DNA of 64,000 nucleotides from Clostridioides difficile_A (GTDB lineage Bacteria > Bacillota > Clostridia > Peptostreptococcales > Peptostreptococcaceae): NCBI GenBank assembly GCA_945909635.1, contig OX246690.1:930001-994000 (forward strand), read 5' to 3'. A model generated the notes under the pieces. That model was not told where the DNA came from and made no database searches. It saw only the letters and a program-made list of their open reading frames with translations. This document shows positions 24,928-33,698 of the stretch, one piece after another. Each line of letters opens with the position of its first letter. Position 1 is the first letter of the stretch. The position numbers were made by a program, and so were the translations under genes.

Positions 24928-25683
24928 TTAAACTGCATATTCGAATTTTTCTAAGATTTCTTCAACTGTTAATTGTTCTTTTTCCTTATCTCTTACATCT
25001 AAAACAACTTCGCCTTTATGAAGCATTATCAATCTATCACCATATTGAAGAGCATGCTTTAAGTTGTGAGTTACCATAAGTGTAGTTATATTTTTTTCTC
25101 TTACTATCTTGTCTGTTAGCCCTATAACTTCATTTGATGTTTTAGGGTCAAGTGCTGCTGTATGTTCATCTAACAGAAGAACTTTAGGATTTGCTAGACT
25201 AGACATAATTAATGATAGTGACTGTCTTTGACCTCCTGAAAGATATTGTACTTTGATATCTAAATATTTTTTTAAGTCTAAAGAAATTCCTTCAAGTAAG
25301 TGTTCTAAGTCATTCGTTTTATGACGAAGACACTTTCTTAGGTTTAATAATTTACCTTTATTAAGAGCTAAAGATAAGTTTTCTCTAACTGTCATAGAAG
25401 GACAAGTTCCAAGGCTTGGGTCTTGAAAAACTCTACTTACTATCTGAGTCCTTTTGTATTCTGCTAAATTTGTTATAGCAGTATTATCTAAAGTAATTTC
25501 TCCAGAAGATTCTTTTATAAGTCCAGATATTATGTTTAGTAAAGTAGATTTACCAGTTCCATTACTACCTATGATACTTACAAATTCACCATCTTCTATA
25601 TCAATTGATAAATTTTCAAATATAGTATTAGGTTGACCATATGGATTAGGGAAACTTTTTGAAAGATTTTTAATTTGTAACAT
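24928..25683 (-). CDS. ABC transporter ATP-binding protein, Phe-leader operon (copy 2)
   Basis: 251 residues, paralogue of the gene at 21355. Walker A GSNGTGKS, signature LSGGQRQS, Walker B VLLLDEHTAALD. The N-terminal 60 residues and the block around VSRVFQDPSLGTCPSMTVRE are identical to copy 1; intervening segments differ, giving a patchwork look. It overlaps the permease gene by 14 bases. It would energise the second transporter, and since the permeases are nearly identical the ATPases might be interchangeable. Confidence 0.9.
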   Translation of the reverse strand: MLQIKNLSKSFPNPYGQPNTIFENLSIDIEDGEFVSIIGSNGTGKSTLLNIISGLIKESSGEITLDNTAITNLAEYKRTQIVSRVFQDPSLGTCPSMTVRENLSLALNKGKLLNLRKCLRHKTNDLEHLLEGISLDLKKYLDIKVQYLSGGQRQSLSLIMSSLANPKVLLLDEHTAALDPKTSNEVIGLTDKIVREKNITTLMVTHNLKHALQYGDRLIMLHKGEVVLDVRDKEKEQLTVEEILEKFEYAV

Positions 25684-26572
25684 CTATAACACCTCTTTTT
25701 TCTGATTTATTTTTGGTACTAGCTTTGTGGTTGTTTTTTTTTAGTGAAATATTTAAGTTACCAGTAGCTAAGAAAGCAATTATAACTATTGCAGTTATAA
25801 GTTTTAAGTCGGTTGATAACATTCCTAAACTCATTGCAAAGTATATAGTGAATTGGTATATAAAAGAGCCAACGATTATTGCAGTAGTATCTTTAATAAA
25901 AGTGAATTTCTTAAATAAAGTAATACCAATTATTATAGATGCAATTCCAAGAACCAAAGTTCCTATACCCATATTTACATCTGAGAATCCTAAGAACTGA
26001 GCCATAAGGCTACCAGATAAAGCTATAAGTCCATTTGAAATCATAAGTCCTAGTATCTTTATAGAGCCGATATTTATACCCAAAGATTTAATCATTTGAG
26101 AGTTATCACCAACACCTTTTAAAGTGTATCCAAGACCTGTTTTTAAGAATAAGTCTAAGAAGACTTTACAAATAAAAACGAATACTAAGGCTAAAACTAT
26201 AGGAGATACTTCTCCGTTGAATAAATGCTTGAAACTAAATAGAGGGATGTTTGATTTTCCCATTATTCTTAAATTGATGGAGTATAGCATTCCCATAACT
26301 AAAATACCAGAAAGTAAGTTGGAAATCTTAAACTTAATGTGAAGAATTCCAGTAACAAGACCAGCAGTGCAACCACATAAGATAGCCATTAGTGTTGCCA
26401 CTACAGGGGAAATACCATTAGTAAGAGAAAATGCTACGATAGAAGCACCCATTGTGTAACTACCATCAGCAGACATATCTGGAAAATCTAAGATTTTGTA
26501 AGTTATATAAACCCCCAGTGCCATAATCGATAAAATTAAACTTTGCGTCATTACAGATATAATACCTGACAT
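25670..26572 (-). CDS. ABC transporter permease, Phe-leader operon (copy 2)
   Basis: 300 residues from ATG 26572, matching copy 1. A longer frame to 26710 exists but runs backwards through the attenuator terminator and is rejected. About eight membrane segments. The protein is identical to copy 1 except Val for Met in ISPVVATL. DNA identity continues a few bases past the ATG through the ribosome site and then stops, just short of the attenuator. Confidence 0.9.
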   Translation of the reverse strand: MSGIISVMTQSLILSIMALGVYITYKILDFPDMSADGSYTMGASIVAFSLTNGISPVVATLMAILCGCTAGLVTGILHIKFKISNLLSGILVMGMLYSINLRIMGKSNIPLFSFKHLFNGEVSPIVLALVFVFICKVFLDLFLKTGLGYTLKGVGDNSQMIKSLGINIGSIKILGLMISNGLIALSGSLMAQFLGFSDVNMGIGTLVLGIASIIIGITLFKKFTFIKDTTAIIVGSFIYQFTIYFAMSLGMLSTDLKLITAIVIIAFLATGNLNISLKKNNHKASTKNKSEKRGVIDVTN

Positions 26573-26644
26573 AAATAAAACACCCCTTTGAAAATATTTT
26601 TTAAATAATTTTTTAAATTTAATTTGAAAATTGAATTTTAATAT

Positions 26645-26676
26645 AAAAAAACCACACAGTATATATAACTGTATGG
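26645..26676 (-). terminator. Leader terminator of the Phe-leader operon
   Basis: Minus strand CCATACAGT and ACTGTGTGG (one G-U pair) form the stem, followed by TTTTTTT. Relative to copy 1, a U-A pair has become C-G, a compensatory change that keeps the stem. Confidence 0.87.
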
Positions 26677-26865
26677 CAAAAACACGAATGAGCCACACAG
26701 TATAATCCATGTGGCTCTATATTATGATGATAAAATAAAAACTTTAACAACAATTACTATAGCCAACACAGATACAATCCTTAAAAATCATAATCCTAAG
26801 GGGTTTGTATCTATGTCATGACAATTTGTCTTAACTTAGCTACAAACCCTAACTAAATTGGCTAT
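26645..26865 (-). promoter_or_regulatory. Transcription attenuator RNA with alternative hairpins (Phe copy)
   Basis: Same arm order as the Tyr copy. Outer ATAGCCA (26865-26859) pairs with TGGCTAT (26765-26759). ACATAGATACA (26816-26806) pairs with TGTATCTGTGT (26776-26766) through one G-U. Hairpin A is 26717-26690 and the terminator 26676-26645. The alternative a:b' and b:c' helices also form here, using G-U pairs at positions that changed in both partners. A short insertion of about 20 bases enlarges the first hairpin region. Conservation of the pairings with changed bases argues for a functional RNA. Confidence 0.77.
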
Positions 26866-26902
26866 TAAAAAATCGTACTTGTTTGTTTAATAAAGTCTTC
26901 AT
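26849..26902 (-). CDS. Phenylalanine-containing leader peptide of the second ABC operon
   Basis: A 17-residue frame, MKTLLNKQVRFFNSQFS, ATG at 26902, TAG at 26851-26849, with AAGGAGAG seven bases upstream. It shares M-x-TLLN with the Tyr leader and the same position relative to the attenuator, so the two are homologous. Here the Tyr run is replaced: codons 11, 12 and 16 are Phe (TTT) and there is no Tyr. Only three Phe codons makes the sensing claim weaker than for Tyr. Predicted to stall when charged tRNA-Phe is low. Confidence 0.76.
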   Translation of the reverse strand: MKTLLNKQVRFFNSQFS

Positions 26903-26964
26903 GTTTATCTCTCCTTTTAATTTAATAATTTTGAAAATTTTGTTTTCTATTTTGTATAGTAATT

Positions 26965-26993
26965 AGTTTAATACAGTAAAAAATAAAAGTCAA
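26965..26993 (-). promoter_or_regulatory. Sigma-A-type promoter of the Phe-leader operon
   Basis: Minus strand -35 TTGACT (26993-26988), 17-base spacer, -10 TAAACT (26970-26965). Position relative to the leader peptide matches the Tyr copy. Confidence 0.65.
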
Positions 26994-27327
26994 CTATAAA
27001 TTTAAGAAAATCATTAAATTATCAGAAAATTTGATTTAAATAAAAAAAATTTTATGTGTGGAATATAGCAATATTCTTAATTATTATTTTCTAAATAAAA
27101 ATAAAAAATATTTGGATGATTAGTTCAAATAGGCTTTAAACCAACATAATAACTCAAATTATATGATATAATAAAATTAAATAATTATTTTAATTCAAAA
27201 TTTTTTGTTATTTTAGATTACTTTAAAATTTTAGTTTTAGTAATTTTATTATGATATTAAAAAGACTTCAATAGATATTTATCTGTGAATATTTAGGAAG
27301 TCTTTAACTTTATAGGAGTGATGATTT
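26994..27327. other. AT-rich divergent intergenic region before nnr
   Basis: Very A+T-rich with no frame of note. It carries the divergent promoter zone and, at 27261-27305, an AAAGACTTC/GAAGTCTTT stem with a 27-base loop, ending seven bases before the nnr ribosome site. No T-run follows, so it may be a 5'-UTR element rather than a terminator. Confidence 0.4.
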
Positions 27328-28914
27328 ATGCTGATAGGTACATCTGATTTAAGTAAAAATGTTGATGCTGCATGTGTGACAGAGTTGGGAATCCCAATGA
27401 TTGTATTAATGGAAAATGCCGTGATATCTGCAATGAAAAATATGGATATAGATATATATAATAGCTATGTGGTTGTATGTGGTGTTGGTAATAATGGTGG
27501 AGATGGTCTTGGGATAGCAAGACATTTAAATACAAAAGGAAAAGATGTAGAAGTATTTTTAATAGGAAATCTTGAAAAGCTAAGTGAATGCTCTAAAATA
27601 AACTACAATATACTTTTAAATATGGGTATTAATATTATAAATATTAATAAAAGTGATTTAATTGAAAAAGATGATGAAAATATAAATAAAAATAAAGTTG
27701 ATAAAATTATTAAGAATGAAAAGGAAAATATTATAAAAAATAAAAATTTAACAATGCTTAAAGAAGCAATATCTAAAAGTGATGTTGTAGTAGATGCTAT
27801 ATTTGGGACTGGATTAAAAAGAGATATAACTGGTATTTTTAAAGAAGTAATCGACATGGTAAATGATAATAGTAAAAATACATATTCTATAGATGTTCCA
27901 TCTGGTATAAATAGTGATAAAGGAAATGTGTTAGGAACTTGTATTAAAGCAAATAAGACAATTAGTTTTGAGTTTTATAAAAGAGGTTTTTTAAACTATG
28001 ACACTAGTTCACTTATAGGTAATGTAATTGTAGAAAAAATAGGTGTTCCAGATTTTATTACAAAAAAATACCATGAAGACGAGTTCATAACTGATGAGAA
28101 TTTTGTGAAAAATAATATTAGAATAAGAGATGTACATGGTTTTAAAAGTGATTTTGGAAAAGTATCTATAGTTGCAGGTTCAAAAGGATTTTATGGTGCA
28201 AGTTTTATAGCAACTGAATCTGCTGTTAAGAGTGGAAGTGGACTTGTAACATTGATTAGTGAAGAAGATGTACAAAACAAGGCATCTATTAGGCTTACAG
28301 AAGCAATGACTGTAAATTTTGAAGAAGAAAGATTGAATAAAATATTAAGTTCTAGTAATGCAATTGGTTTTGGTCCAGGAATGGGAGATAATCATCAGAC
28401 ATTTGATAAATTGCTCAAAACAGTGGAAGGTTCTAATTGTCCAATTGTATTAGATGCTGACGGATTAAATGTTATGAAAGATAGATGTTATAGATTTTTA
28501 GAGTGGGAAAATAAATTCGTGATTACACCTCATCTGGGAGAAATGGCCAGGTTGACAGGAGACTCAATTGGGTATATAAGAGAACATAGGGTAGATGTAG
28601 CAAAAGAATTTGCTCAAAAATATAATGTAGTGGTACTTTTAAAAGGTTATCAAACTGTCATAACAGATGGCAAAAAAACATATATAAATCCTACAGGAAA
28701 CAGTTGTATGGCAACTGGAGGAATGGGAGACTGTCTTCTTGGCATGATTACTTCATTTATAGGTCAAGGTGTGGATGTATTTGAAGCTACAGTCATGGGA
28801 GCGTATATACATGGTTATATAGGAGATAAATTAAGCAAGAAAATGTATACAGTAACTGCAACGGATTTAATAAGTAACATTTCGTTAACAATGAAGGAGT
28901 TTTTGCTTATCTAG
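27328..28914 (+). CDS. nnr: Bifunctional NAD(P)H-hydrate epimerase / ADP-dependent dehydratase
   Basis: 528 residues, ATG with TAGGAGTGATG upstream. The N-terminal YjeF domain (about 1-240) has the Rossmann-like GNNGGDGLGIARHL (near 56) and VVDAIFGTGL. The C-terminal ribokinase-like domain (about 260-520) has GSKGFYGASFIATES, VLDADGLNVM and the ATP/ADP motif ATGGMGDCLLG. Together they repair hydrated NADH/NADPH: the epimerase interconverts R and S forms and the dehydratase restores the cofactor. An Asn/Lys-rich insert of about 35 residues (around 110-145) sits before VVDAIFGTG and is unusual for the family. Transcribed alone. Confidence 0.92.
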   Translation: MLIGTSDLSKNVDAACVTELGIPMIVLMENAVISAMKNMDIDIYNSYVVVCGVGNNGGDGLGIARHLNTKGKDVEVFLIGNLEKLSECSKINYNILLNMGINIININKSDLIEKDDENINKNKVDKIIKNEKENIIKNKNLTMLKEAISKSDVVVDAIFGTGLKRDITGIFKEVIDMVNDNSKNTYSIDVPSGINSDKGNVLGTCIKANKTISFEFYKRGFLNYDTSSLIGNVIVEKIGVPDFITKKYHEDEFITDENFVKNNIRIRDVHGFKSDFGKVSIVAGSKGFYGASFIATESAVKSGSGLVTLISEEDVQNKASIRLTEAMTVNFEEERLNKILSSSNAIGFGPGMGDNHQTFDKLLKTVEGSNCPIVLDADGLNVMKDRCYRFLEWENKFVITPHLGEMARLTGDSIGYIREHRVDVAKEFAQKYNVVVLLKGYQTVITDGKKTYINPTGNSCMATGGMGDCLLGMITSFIGQGVDVFEATVMGAYIHGYIGDKLSKKMYTVTATDLISNISLTMKEFLLI

Positions 28915-29095
28915 TGAATGATATTTGATACTACTTTGTAACAACTTTAACAAAGTATGTTGATATAATACTATTAAATTAATTTAAAATTAATTTATTT
29001 TATTCGTTTATGGTTTAAATTTACATTTAAAAGCATTGTATAAACATAATATTTATATAGGGTTTTATAATTCATATGAAAAGAGGGAAGATAGT

Positions 29096-29542
29096 ATGAA
29101 ATTAATATGGTTGATAGTAGCAATCTTATTTGGAATAGCAGAAATGTTGACACCAAGTTTAACTCTGATATGGTTTAGTGTAGGAGCTGTAGTACTTATA
29201 TTTTTAAGTAGCTTTGTAGAGAGTATATTCTTACAGATTCTAATTTTTGCAGTAATCTCTATAACTATGTTGGTTGTAGCTACTAAAAAAATAGTAAAGA
29301 AAGATAAAGGTTATAAGTCTAACACTAATTTACAAGCGATGATGTCTAAAAAAGGTGTTGTTACAGAAGAGATTTCTCCAAATAGCACAGGTTTAGTTGT
29401 AGTTGAACATGAAACATGGACTGCTATTTCTATAGATGGTGAAAAGATAGAAAAAGATTCTACAGTAGAAGTATTGAAAATAGAAGGGGTAAAACTAGTT
29501 GTTAAAAAAGTAAACTCTACAACTAGTGTGACAAATCAATAG
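29096..29542 (+). CDS. NfeD-family membrane protein
   Basis: 148 residues from ATG 29096 (AGAGGGAAG upstream); a longer frame from 29036 has no ribosome site. Three N-terminal membrane segments (LIWLIVAILFGIAEMLTPS, LIWFSVGAVVLIFLSSF and LQILIFAVISITMLVVA) precede a C-terminal OB-fold-type domain. This is the short NfeD form, found next to a stomatin/SPFH gene, as here 20 bases downstream. The pair is thought to organise membrane microdomains. Confidence 0.85.
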   Translation: MKLIWLIVAILFGIAEMLTPSLTLIWFSVGAVVLIFLSSFVESIFLQILIFAVISITMLVVATKKIVKKDKGYKSNTNLQAMMSKKGVVTEEISPNSTGLVVVEHETWTAISIDGEKIEKDSTVEVLKIEGVKLVVKKVNSTTSVTNQ

Positions 29543-29562
29543 AATAAAGGAGGATTTATAGT

Positions 29563-30606
29563 ATGGGTATTAAAATTGTTTTAAGTATTGTATTAATAGT
29601 AGTAGTTGTAGCAATAAGTTTAACTTGTATAAGAGTTATAAAACAATCTAAAGTAGGTATAATAATGAGACTTGGAAAGTTTCAGAAAGTAGCTGATACA
29701 GGTGTACATTTCTTAATACCATTTTTAGATCAGATGGCATATGTAATTGATTTGAGAGAAATTGTAATAGATTTCCCACCTCAACCAGTTATAACTAAGG
29801 ATAATGTAACTATGCAGATTGATACAGTTGTATATTATAAAGTTACAGACCCAGTTAGATATGTGTTTGAAATAGCAAATCCAATAGCTGCTATTGAAAA
29901 CTTAACAGCTACAACATTAAGAAATATAATTGGTGAACTTGACTTAGATGAAACATTAACATCAAGAGATATAATAAACGTAAAAATGAGAACTATCCTA
30001 GATGAAGCAACAGATAAATGGGGAATAAAAGTAAATAGAGTAGAGTTAAAGAATATAATGCCTCCTCATGATATTCAAGTTGCGATGGAAAAACAAATGA
30101 GAGCAGAAAGAGAAAGAAGAGAAGCGATACTTCAAGCAGAAGGTAACAAATCAGCTGCGATATTACAAGCAGAAGGAGAAAAACAATCTGCTATACTAAC
30201 AGCAGAAGCTAGAAAAGAAGCTATGGTACGTGTAGCAGAAGGAGAAAAAGAATCTGCTATCTTGGTTGCAGAAGGTGAAGCTGAAGCTATAAGACAAACA
30301 GCTATTGCTAAAGCAGAAGGTGAAGCTGAAATGATAAAAAGAACTCAAGTTGCAACAGCAGAAGGTTTAAAATTAGTATTTTCAGCAATGAAAGAGTCTG
30401 ATATTGACAATAATATTTTAGCATTAAAATCTATGGAAGCACTTGAAAAAATGGCTGAAGGTAAGTCAACAAAACTAGTTTTACCTTCAGAAGCAGTTAA
30501 CTTCTTAGGAACATTTAAAGGAATAAAAGAAGTTATGAGTGATGATAACAAAGATATGTTAGATGTAAAAGAAGTTTTAGATAATAATGATTCATTAAAA
30601 AAATAA
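29563..30606 (+). CDS. SPFH/stomatin-family membrane protein
   Basis: 347 residues, ATG with AAAGGAGG upstream. One N-terminal membrane anchor (IVLSIVLIVVVVAISLTCI), then the SPFH/Band-7 domain (VGIIMRLGKFQKVADTGVHF ... YKVTDPVRYVFEI), and from about 180 to 270 a coiled coil of repeated AEGEK/QAEG units (alternating Ala-Glu repeats typical of stomatins). Bacterial SPFH proteins assemble into ring-like membrane scaffolds. Operon partner NfeD lies upstream. Confidence 0.9.
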   Translation: MGIKIVLSIVLIVVVVAISLTCIRVIKQSKVGIIMRLGKFQKVADTGVHFLIPFLDQMAYVIDLREIVIDFPPQPVITKDNVTMQIDTVVYYKVTDPVRYVFEIANPIAAIENLTATTLRNIIGELDLDETLTSRDIINVKMRTILDEATDKWGIKVNRVELKNIMPPHDIQVAMEKQMRAERERREAILQAEGNKSAAILQAEGEKQSAILTAEARKEAMVRVAEGEKESAILVAEGEAEAIRQTAIAKAEGEAEMIKRTQVATAEGLKLVFSAMKESDIDNNILALKSMEALEKMAEGKSTKLVLPSEAVNFLGTFKGIKEVMSDDNKDMLDVKEVLDNNDSLKK

Positions 30607-30683
30607 AAGAGTTTTGTTATCACAGGAAGGAAATGGAAATTAAAGGTCGAATTAATTAAATATAGTATAAAAATGCACGTTGA

Positions 30684-30721
30684 AAAGAAGAAGACTTATA
30701 GCTTTTTAAGTCTTCTTCTTT
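30684..30721 (+). terminator. Intrinsic terminator after the SPFH gene
   Basis: AAGAAGAAGACTTA and TAAGTCTTCTTCTT form a 13-14-base-pair stem with a short loop, followed by TGTTTTTATT. Confidence 0.85.
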
Positions 30722-31377
30722 GTTTTTATTTAAAAAATAATATTATAAAAATAAATTAACAGAATTTTTATACAATTTATTCTTTACTAATATAAAAAGT
30801 GTTATATAATAATATATAAAACATGTAGGTAATGAGAATGATTTTAATTAATCTATTTATATCATTAGCACACATAATTATAAAAATAGCAACATTACTA
30901 TTAATAAAACTAATAACCTAATTGTAACTTTATAATTTACTGTTTAGATGATGTCAAAAAAGTGTTAATGAAAAAAAGGTTAACTATTGATTATTTAAAA
31001 TTTTTTAGATAATTATTTAACAAATTTATAATTATATTTTATTATCATGCATTTAATAAATAAAAAAATAAGTATATCTATTATGGTATAAAATATTCAT
31101 AAAAAATGTTTCTTATATTTGTTAAATAAAATTTGTATTATTTTTTAACTGAGAATTGAATATTAATAAATACTATGGTGTTTATGGAAAATAATGTATA
31201 CGTCAACAAGCATATTATGGGGTATACATTATATCAATTGTATAGTTGATATTATTTTATTTTTATTAAAGTATCATTTGAGCAAAATTTATACACAACA
31301 TTTATTGACTGATAGAGTTTATAAAAGTAAAAATGCAATTATAAATATTAATTACTAGATGAGGGGAGTGTCATTAA
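30722..31377 (+). promoter_or_regulatory. 650-base AT-rich leader region of the glycogen operon
   Basis: No convincing frame. An 11-base perfect inverted repeat, ATAATGTATAC (31191-31201) and GTATACATTAT (31222-31232), stands about 145 bases before glgC and is a candidate operator. A possible promoter is TTGACT (31305-31310), 17 bases, TAAAAA (31328-31333), about 45 bases before the glgC ATG; its -10 is poor. Confidence 0.4.
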
Positions 31378-32538
31378 ATGAAAAAAGAGATGTTAGCTAT
31401 GATTTTGGCAGGAGGGCAAGGTTCAAGGCTAGGCGTTTTTACAAAAAGAATTGCCAAACCAGCAGTGTCATTTGGAGGCAAGTATAGAATTATCGATTTT
31501 GTGTTAAGTAATTGTTCAAACTCTGGTATCGATACAGTCGGTGTTTTAACTCAATATAGACCGTTGATATTAAATTCACATATAGGTATGGGAAGTCATT
31601 GGGATTTGGACAGAATAAATGGTGGTGTATATGTTTTGCAACCATTTATGAATGAAAAAGAAGGTAATTGGTATAATGGTACAGCACATGCAATATATCA
31701 AAATATGGATTTTGTAGATACTTATAATCCAGAATATGTATTAATACTATCAGGTGACCATATATATAAAATGGATTATAGTAAGATGTTAAAATTTCAT
31801 AAAGAAAAAGGCTCTAAAGCCACAATAGCAGTAATTGAAGTCCCTTGGGATGAGGCTTCTAGATTTGGAATAATGAATACAAATGAAGATTCAAGTATCT
31901 ATGAATTCGAAGAAAAACCAAGTGAACCAAAGAGTAATTTAGCATCTATGGGAGTATACATATTTGATTGGAAGATGTTGAGAAGTTATTTTAAAGAAGC
32001 AGAAAAAAATTCAGAAGTAAATTATGATGATTTTGGAAAGAATTTAATACCTAAAATGTTAGAAGATAATGTTGGAATGTATGCTTATCCATTTAAAGGT
32101 TATTGGAGAGATGTAGGAACTATACAAAGTTTATGGGATGCTAATATGGATATAATAAAATCTCCAGAAACTCTTGATTTAGCAGACCCTAAATGGAAAA
32201 TATATACAAATACTATGGCAATGCCTCCACAATATATAGGTAAAAATGCAAATGTTCATAGATCAATGATAGCAGATGGTTGTAGGATTTTAGGTGAAGT
32301 TGGTAATTCTGTATTATCACATGGAGTTGTTGTTGGTAAAGGAAGTAAGGTAATTGATTCAGTAATAATGCCAAATGTTGTAATAGGTGAAAATGTAACT
32401 ATAGAAAAAGCTATGATAGGTGAGTGTGCAACAATAAATGATAATGTTCAGATAAAAAATGTAAATAATGAAATAAATGTAGTTTCTGAATACGAAAATA
32501 TTGAACCTAGATGCGTATTAATAGAAGGAGGTCTTTAA
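31378..32538 (+). CDS. glgC: Glucose-1-phosphate adenylyltransferase, catalytic subunit
   Basis: 386 residues, ATG with GAGGGGAG upstream. It has the nucleotidyl-transferase start AMILAGGQGSRLGVFT with KPAVSFGGKYRIIDF, the SGDHIYKMDY metal region, FEEKPSEPKS and a C-terminal left-handed beta helix. It makes ADP-glucose from glucose 1-phosphate and ATP, the committing step of glycogen synthesis. First gene of glgC-glgD-glgA-glgP-GH13; glgD begins two bases after its stop. Confidence 0.94.
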   Translation: MKKEMLAMILAGGQGSRLGVFTKRIAKPAVSFGGKYRIIDFVLSNCSNSGIDTVGVLTQYRPLILNSHIGMGSHWDLDRINGGVYVLQPFMNEKEGNWYNGTAHAIYQNMDFVDTYNPEYVLILSGDHIYKMDYSKMLKFHKEKGSKATIAVIEVPWDEASRFGIMNTNEDSSIYEFEEKPSEPKSNLASMGVYIFDWKMLRSYFKEAEKNSEVNYDDFGKNLIPKMLEDNVGMYAYPFKGYWRDVGTIQSLWDANMDIIKSPETLDLADPKWKIYTNTMAMPPQYIGKNANVHRSMIADGCRILGEVGNSVLSHGVVVGKGSKVIDSVIMPNVVIGENVTIEKAMIGECATINDNVQIKNVNNEINVVSEYENIEPRCVLIEGGL

Positions 32539-32539
32539 G

Positions 32540-33670
32540 ATGAGAAATGAATGTTTAGGCATAATAAATTTAAACAAAAAAGGAGACCCAGCAATAAACA
32601 AGCTTAACTATGGAAGGCCAATAGCATCTACTCCAGTAGCTGGAAGATATAGAATAATAGATTTTGCTTTATCTAATATGATAAATTCAGGAATCACTAA
32701 AGTTGGAATATTCGCAAAGGAAAAATACAGATCATTGACAGACCATATAGGCAGTGGTAAAGATTGGGATTTAAGTAGAAAAAAAGGTGGCTTATCAATT
32801 TTTAGTCCAGAAAATACTAAGTATAGAAATACTTATTCACATAGAGAGGGTGATATATACACTATCTTAGCTAATCTAGATTATATAGAAAAGAGTGAAG
32901 AAGAATATATTTTAATAGCACCTAGTTATATGCTATGCAACTTGGATTATTCTAAAGCATTGGAGTATCATAAAAAATCTCATAATGATATAACTATAAT
33001 ATATAAAAATGTAAATAATGCAAATAAAGATTTTGCTGGTAATTTAACTTTGAATTTGGATAGTAACAATAGAGTAATAAATGTTGGAAATAATTTAGGT
33101 AAATTCCCTAGAGCTAATATATGTATGGAAACTTATATTATGAAACGTGAAGATTTTGTAGAGTGTATATATAATATTGTAAATAAAGGCAATTATTGTT
33201 ATCTAGAAGAATTCATTATTGAAGAAGCAGAAAACATGAAAGTAGGAGCTTATGAGTATACAGGATATCTGAAATGTGTAAATTCTGTTGAATCTTATTT
33301 TGAAATGAGTAAAGATTTATTAAATTTAGAAATTGCTGATGAATTATTATATTCTGAAAGAAAGATATTTACAAAAGAAAAGAATGAATCGCCTACAATT
33401 TATACAGATAGTGCCAAGGTAGAAAATAGCTTTATAGCATCAGGTTGTCTAATTGAAGGTACTGTAAAAGATAGTATCATATTTAGAAAGGTCAATGTTG
33501 AAAAAGGAACAGTTATAGAGAACTCAATAGTAATGCAAAATTGTGTAATAAAATCAAATGCAAAATTATATAATGCAATATTAGATAAAAATACAAATAT
33601 ATCAAATGGAAAAGAATTAAGAGGAGATGAAAAATATCCTCTTGTAGTAGAAAAGAATACAAACATATAA
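32540..33670 (+). CDS. glgD: Glucose-1-phosphate adenylyltransferase, regulatory subunit
   Basis: 376 residues, homologous to GlgC but with the catalytic G-rich loop lost: LGIINLNKKGDPAINKLNYG replaces LAGGQGSRL, while RPIASTPVAGRYRIIDFALSNM is kept. GlgD proteins of Bacilli and Clostridia are regulatory partners that form hetero-tetramers with GlgC. AGGAGG inside the glgC end serves as ribosome site, suggesting tight coupling. Confidence 0.93.
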   Translation: MRNECLGIINLNKKGDPAINKLNYGRPIASTPVAGRYRIIDFALSNMINSGITKVGIFAKEKYRSLTDHIGSGKDWDLSRKKGGLSIFSPENTKYRNTYSHREGDIYTILANLDYIEKSEEEYILIAPSYMLCNLDYSKALEYHKKSHNDITIIYKNVNNANKDFAGNLTLNLDSNNRVINVGNNLGKFPRANICMETYIMKREDFVECIYNIVNKGNYCYLEEFIIEEAENMKVGAYEYTGYLKCVNSVESYFEMSKDLLNLEIADELLYSERKIFTKEKNESPTIYTDSAKVENSFIASGCLIEGTVKDSIIFRKVNVEKGTVIENSIVMQNCVIKSNAKLYNAILDKNTNISNGKELRGDEKYPLVVEKNTNI

Positions 33671-33698
33671 ATATATTTTTTAGAAGGGGGAATGACTA

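Noticed and set aside
26573..26710. N-terminal extension of the copy-2 permease (46 extra residues)
   Set aside because: It translates the attenuator hairpins and terminator, has no ribosome site, and is absent from the near-identical copy 1. The ATG at 26572 is the real start.
28932..28957. Terminator after nnr
   Set aside because: ACTTTGT/ACAAAGT can pair but no T-run follows, so I do not call it a terminator.
30832..30850. Fur-box-like ATGAGAATGATT
   Set aside because: Too short a match, no dyad symmetry and no iron gene next to it.
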